Shown piece by piece: positions 61,912 to 64,000 of a DNA stretch of 64,000 nt (position 1 is the stretch's first letter; every line of letters begins with the position of its first letter). Source of the stretch: Novosphingobium pokkalii. GTDB lineage: Bacteria; Pseudomonadota; Alphaproteobacteria; Sphingomonadales; Sphingomonadaceae. The position numbers and the translations under genes are program-made. The stretch spans positions 207,140 to 271,139 of the forward strand of contig NZ_BMZP01000001.1 of the NCBI RefSeq assembly GCF_014652855.1, in the 5' to 3' direction. The notes beneath the pieces were generated by a model that made no database searches, was not told where the DNA came from, and saw only the letters and a program-made list of their open reading frames with translations.

Positions 61912-64000
61912 TCGGGGCTTATCTTTCGCAACTGGCTTTCCGAGAAACGCAGGGTGAAGCGCGCGCCGGGGTGATCGGTGCGGTTGGTCGCGCTGACCGC
62001 GATCCCCATCGCCCGGGCAAACCCCTTGACGATGGCTAGACCCAGGCCTGTGCCGCCCTTGCGATCGGAGCCTTCCACCCTTGTGAAAACTTCAAATACG
62101 CGAAATTCCATGCCCGGTGGCAAGCCGGGCCCTTCGTCCAGCACCATCAGGTCCAGTCCTTCCGGGCGGCGCTTTGCCGAAAGGGTGATCGCGCCTTCCT
62201 CGCCGCCATGGCGCACTGCATTCTCGATCAGGTTGATCAGGCAATGGTGGAACAGGCGCGGATCGACCATGACCAGCGGCAGATCGGGTGCAATGTCCAT
62301 GGTGACCGGGCGGGTGCCGAGCGTACGGCGCAAGTCGTGCACCGCGCTGGCAACGGCTTCGGCCAGGTCCACCGCCTCGGGCCGCAGGGGGATGGCACCC
62401 GCTTCGATCCGCACCATGTCGAGCAGGTTGGCGATGAACCGTTGCAGCCGTTCGGCCTCTGCCCGCGCGGTGGCGAGGATCGGTGCCTGGTCCGCATTGG
62501 CCGGGATCAGTTCGCGCAAGGTTCCGACCACGGCGGTGAGCGGTGTGCGCAGATCGTGGCTGATCGACGAGAGCAGCGCGGCGCGCAGCCGGTCACGCTC
62601 TTCCAACTGGCGCACGCCGGCCATGTCATGCTCCAGGCGGATGCGCTCCAGCGCCAGCCCGGCCTGATCGGCCAGGCTGCCGAGCAGCGGCAGGCGGTCG
62701 CTGCGCACCGGCGCCGTGGCGTCTCCCCGCGCCAAGCCGAGCACGGCGAGCGGCGCGCCACCGGCTGCCAGCGGGGTGAACAGCCATTCCGACGCGGTGA
62801 GCGTGCCCGAGCCGCGCCCGGCGGGCTGAGCACGATCGAACGCCCATTGCGCGGCGGCCAGGTCCAGCACTTCAAGCCGGTTCTCGGGCGGATAGGCCGC
62901 CGCAACGGTCATCTTGCCGCCATCGGGCAGCAGCAGCACGGCATGGGCATCAAGCAGTCGCGCTGCCTCGGCACAGAGCACCCGCCCCAGTTCTTCGGCC
63001 GTGGTCACACCGGTGAGCAGGCGCGCGAAGCCGGCCAGCGCCGCGCTGGTGCGCGCGCTGGCTCCGGCGAGCAGCGCCTGCTGGCGCAACCGCGCGGCCA
63101 ACTGGCTGCTGACTGCTGCCACAGCCACCAGCACCAGCACGGTGATGATGTTCTGCGGATCGGCGATGGTGAACGTGCCCGTGGGCGGGATGAAAAAGAA
63201 GTTGTAGGCCAGCGAGGCGGCCAGCCCGGTGATCACCCCGGTGGCCAGGCCATAGCGCGTGGCCGCGAGCATCACCGGCAGGAAATAGAGCAGCGCCACA
63301 TTGGTGATGGGCGCGGCGGCAAACAACAGGCGCCCGAGCGCGGTGACCAGCGCGGTGGCGGCCAGCGCCGGCACCAGTCCGCGCAGCGTGCCCCCCCAGG
63401 TGGCCATGTCCAGGGGCGGCTGCGCACGCGCGACGCGCGCGGCGGCGCCATGGGCCACCGGCACCTGTTGCAAGGCCAGATCGGGCAGGCGCCGCGCCAG
63501 CGTGTCCACCGTCAGGCGGCGTTGCCAGGCAAAGCGGCGCGGGCGTGGCGCCCCCACCACCACCAGCGTCGCGCGGGTATCGGCAGCGGCCTGAGCCAGA
63601 CCTTCAACCACACCGGCGGCCGGCAGGGCCAATACCTGCCCGCCCAGTTGCGTGGCGAGGTGCATCGCTTCGGCCAGGCGGGCATTGGCCTGCGCGCCAC
63701 GCTCACCCGGCGTCTCGATATGCACCGCCGTCCATGGCGCGCGCAGGGCATCGGCCAGGCGCCGCCCGGCGCGCACCACGTCGCTGGCGGCATCGTGACT
63801 GCCCACCGCCACCAGCACGCGATCGGCCGTGGCCCAGGTGCCCGCAAGCGCCTGCGCCCGCACGGCATCGAGCATCTGCGCATCGACCGCCTGCGCGGCA
63901 CGGCGCAGCACGAGTTCGCGCAGCGCCGAAAGGTTGGAGCGCGAGAAGAAGTGGTGCAGCGCGCGCGCTGCCTCGTGCGGGACATAGACCTTGCCGGCAC
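61908..64000 (-). CDS. kdpD: osmosensitive K+ channel histidine kinase KdpD, C-terminal part (cut by window edge)
   Basis: About 697 C-terminal codons of KdpD are present. In order these hold the end of the Kdp sensor region (GKVYVPHEAARALHHFFSRS), a universal-stress-type domain, membrane helices (DUF4118; LLYFLPVMLAATRYGLATGV), a GAF domain, HisKA (SSISHDLRTPLTAVVGTL) and an ATPase domain (IENAVRHGGEEG, GTGLGLAIVKGF). The N-terminal nucleotide-binding sensor lies beyond 64000. The kdpFABC pump genes are expected outside the window. Confidence 0.96.
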   Translation of the reverse strand, partial: AGKVYVPHEAARALHHFFSRSNLSALRELVLRRAAQAVDAQMLDAVRAQALAGTWATADRVLVAVGSHDAASDVVRAGRRLADALRAPWTAVHIETPGERGAQANARLAEAMHLATQLGGQVLALPAAGVVEGLAQAAADTRATLVVVGAPRPRRFAWQRRLTVDTLARRLPDLALQQVPVAHGAAARVARAQPPLDMATWGGTLRGLVPALAATALVTALGRLLFAAAPITNVALLYFLPVMLAATRYGLATGVITGLAASLAYNFFFIPPTGTFTIADPQNIITVLVLVAVAAVSSQLAARLRQQALLAGASARTSAALAGFARLLTGVTTAEELGRVLCAEAARLLDAHAVLLLPDGGKMTVAAAYPPENRLEVLDLAAAQWAFDRAQPAGRGSGTLTASEWLFTPLAAGGAPLAVLGLARGDATAPVRSDRLPLLGSLADQAGLALERIRLEHDMAGVRQLEERDRLRAALLSSISHDLRTPLTAVVGTLRELIPANADQAPILATARAEAERLQRFIANLLDMVRIEAGAIPLRPEAVDLAEAVASAVHDLRRTLGTRPVTMDIAPDLPLVMVDPRLFHHCLINLIENAVRHGGEEGAITLSAKRRPEGLDLMVLDEGPGLPPGMEFRVFEVFTRVEGSDRKGGTGLGLAIVKGFARAMGIAVSATNRTDHPGARFTLRFSESQLRKISPE

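Overview
This is a high-GC, gene-dense chromosomal window that reads as an alphaproteobacterium of the Sphingomonadaceae, most likely Novosphingobium-like. The reasons are the consistent G/C-ending codon use, GTG and TTG starts, a MerR/LiuR-type regulator beside fatty-acid genes, DUF2147 and DUF2141 secreted proteins, a TonB receptor, GGDEF proteins and an alphaproteobacterial palindromic intergenic repeat. The genus call is inference. I see no tRNA, rRNA, CRISPR array, insertion sequence or prophage. Both edges cut genes: gyrA on the left and kdpD on the right.

Layout. 1-4400: gyrA start, a secreted TPR protein, beta-carbonic anhydrase, lipA and a RatA/COQ10-type protein. 4433-13505: a fatty-acid island with fadA-fadN-fadE on the minus strand, and a DUF2147 protein, a FadL-type porin and FadD on the plus strand, followed by a LiuR-like MerR regulator and an EamA transporter. 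15674-25232: a complete chemosensory operon (STAS, cheY, cheA, cheW, mcp, cheW, cheR, cheB) ending in a soluble helical protein with two degenerate MCP-tip-like segments. 25300-28750: a TetR gene, a duplicated operator over a promoter, a LuxR-family regulator whose receiver lacks the phosphorylation residues, an overlapping BLUF photoreceptor gene and a diguanylate cyclase. 28787-31781: an EF-hand protein divergent from a CpxR/CpxA-like pair. 31782-35138: a HutC-type regulator, HU, a GreA/GreB-like factor and an SRAP-fold protein without its catalytic Cys2.

35311-40480: two convergent operons. One encodes a diacylglycerol/ceramide-kinase-like enzyme, a TAM41-like protein and a MobA-like nucleotidyltransferase. 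The other encodes a CDP-glycerol-transferase-family protein and a Wzx-like flippase. Together they look like a lipid head-group pathway. 40573-43691: a DUF2141 protein, a palindromic repeat, a TetR and a 7TM-GGDEF protein. 43851-56494: a long minus-strand block with a response regulator and kinase, an RND-HlyD-NodT efflux system, a second kinase and regulator, and a TonB receptor closed by a strong terminator. 56561-60625: a truncated hemoglobin, a tiny Cys-rich protein with a structured leader, a MocR regulator divergent from a PNPOx-family gene, and a Tat-exported HisC-like aminotransferase. 60695-64000: an Lrp regulator and kdpE/kdpD.

The most promising leads are the BLUF plus pseudo-receiver module, the putative anionic sphingolipid head-group cluster, the catalytically stripped SRAP protein, the double-tip protein of the che operon, and the TetR operator-promoter that has no obvious target gene.
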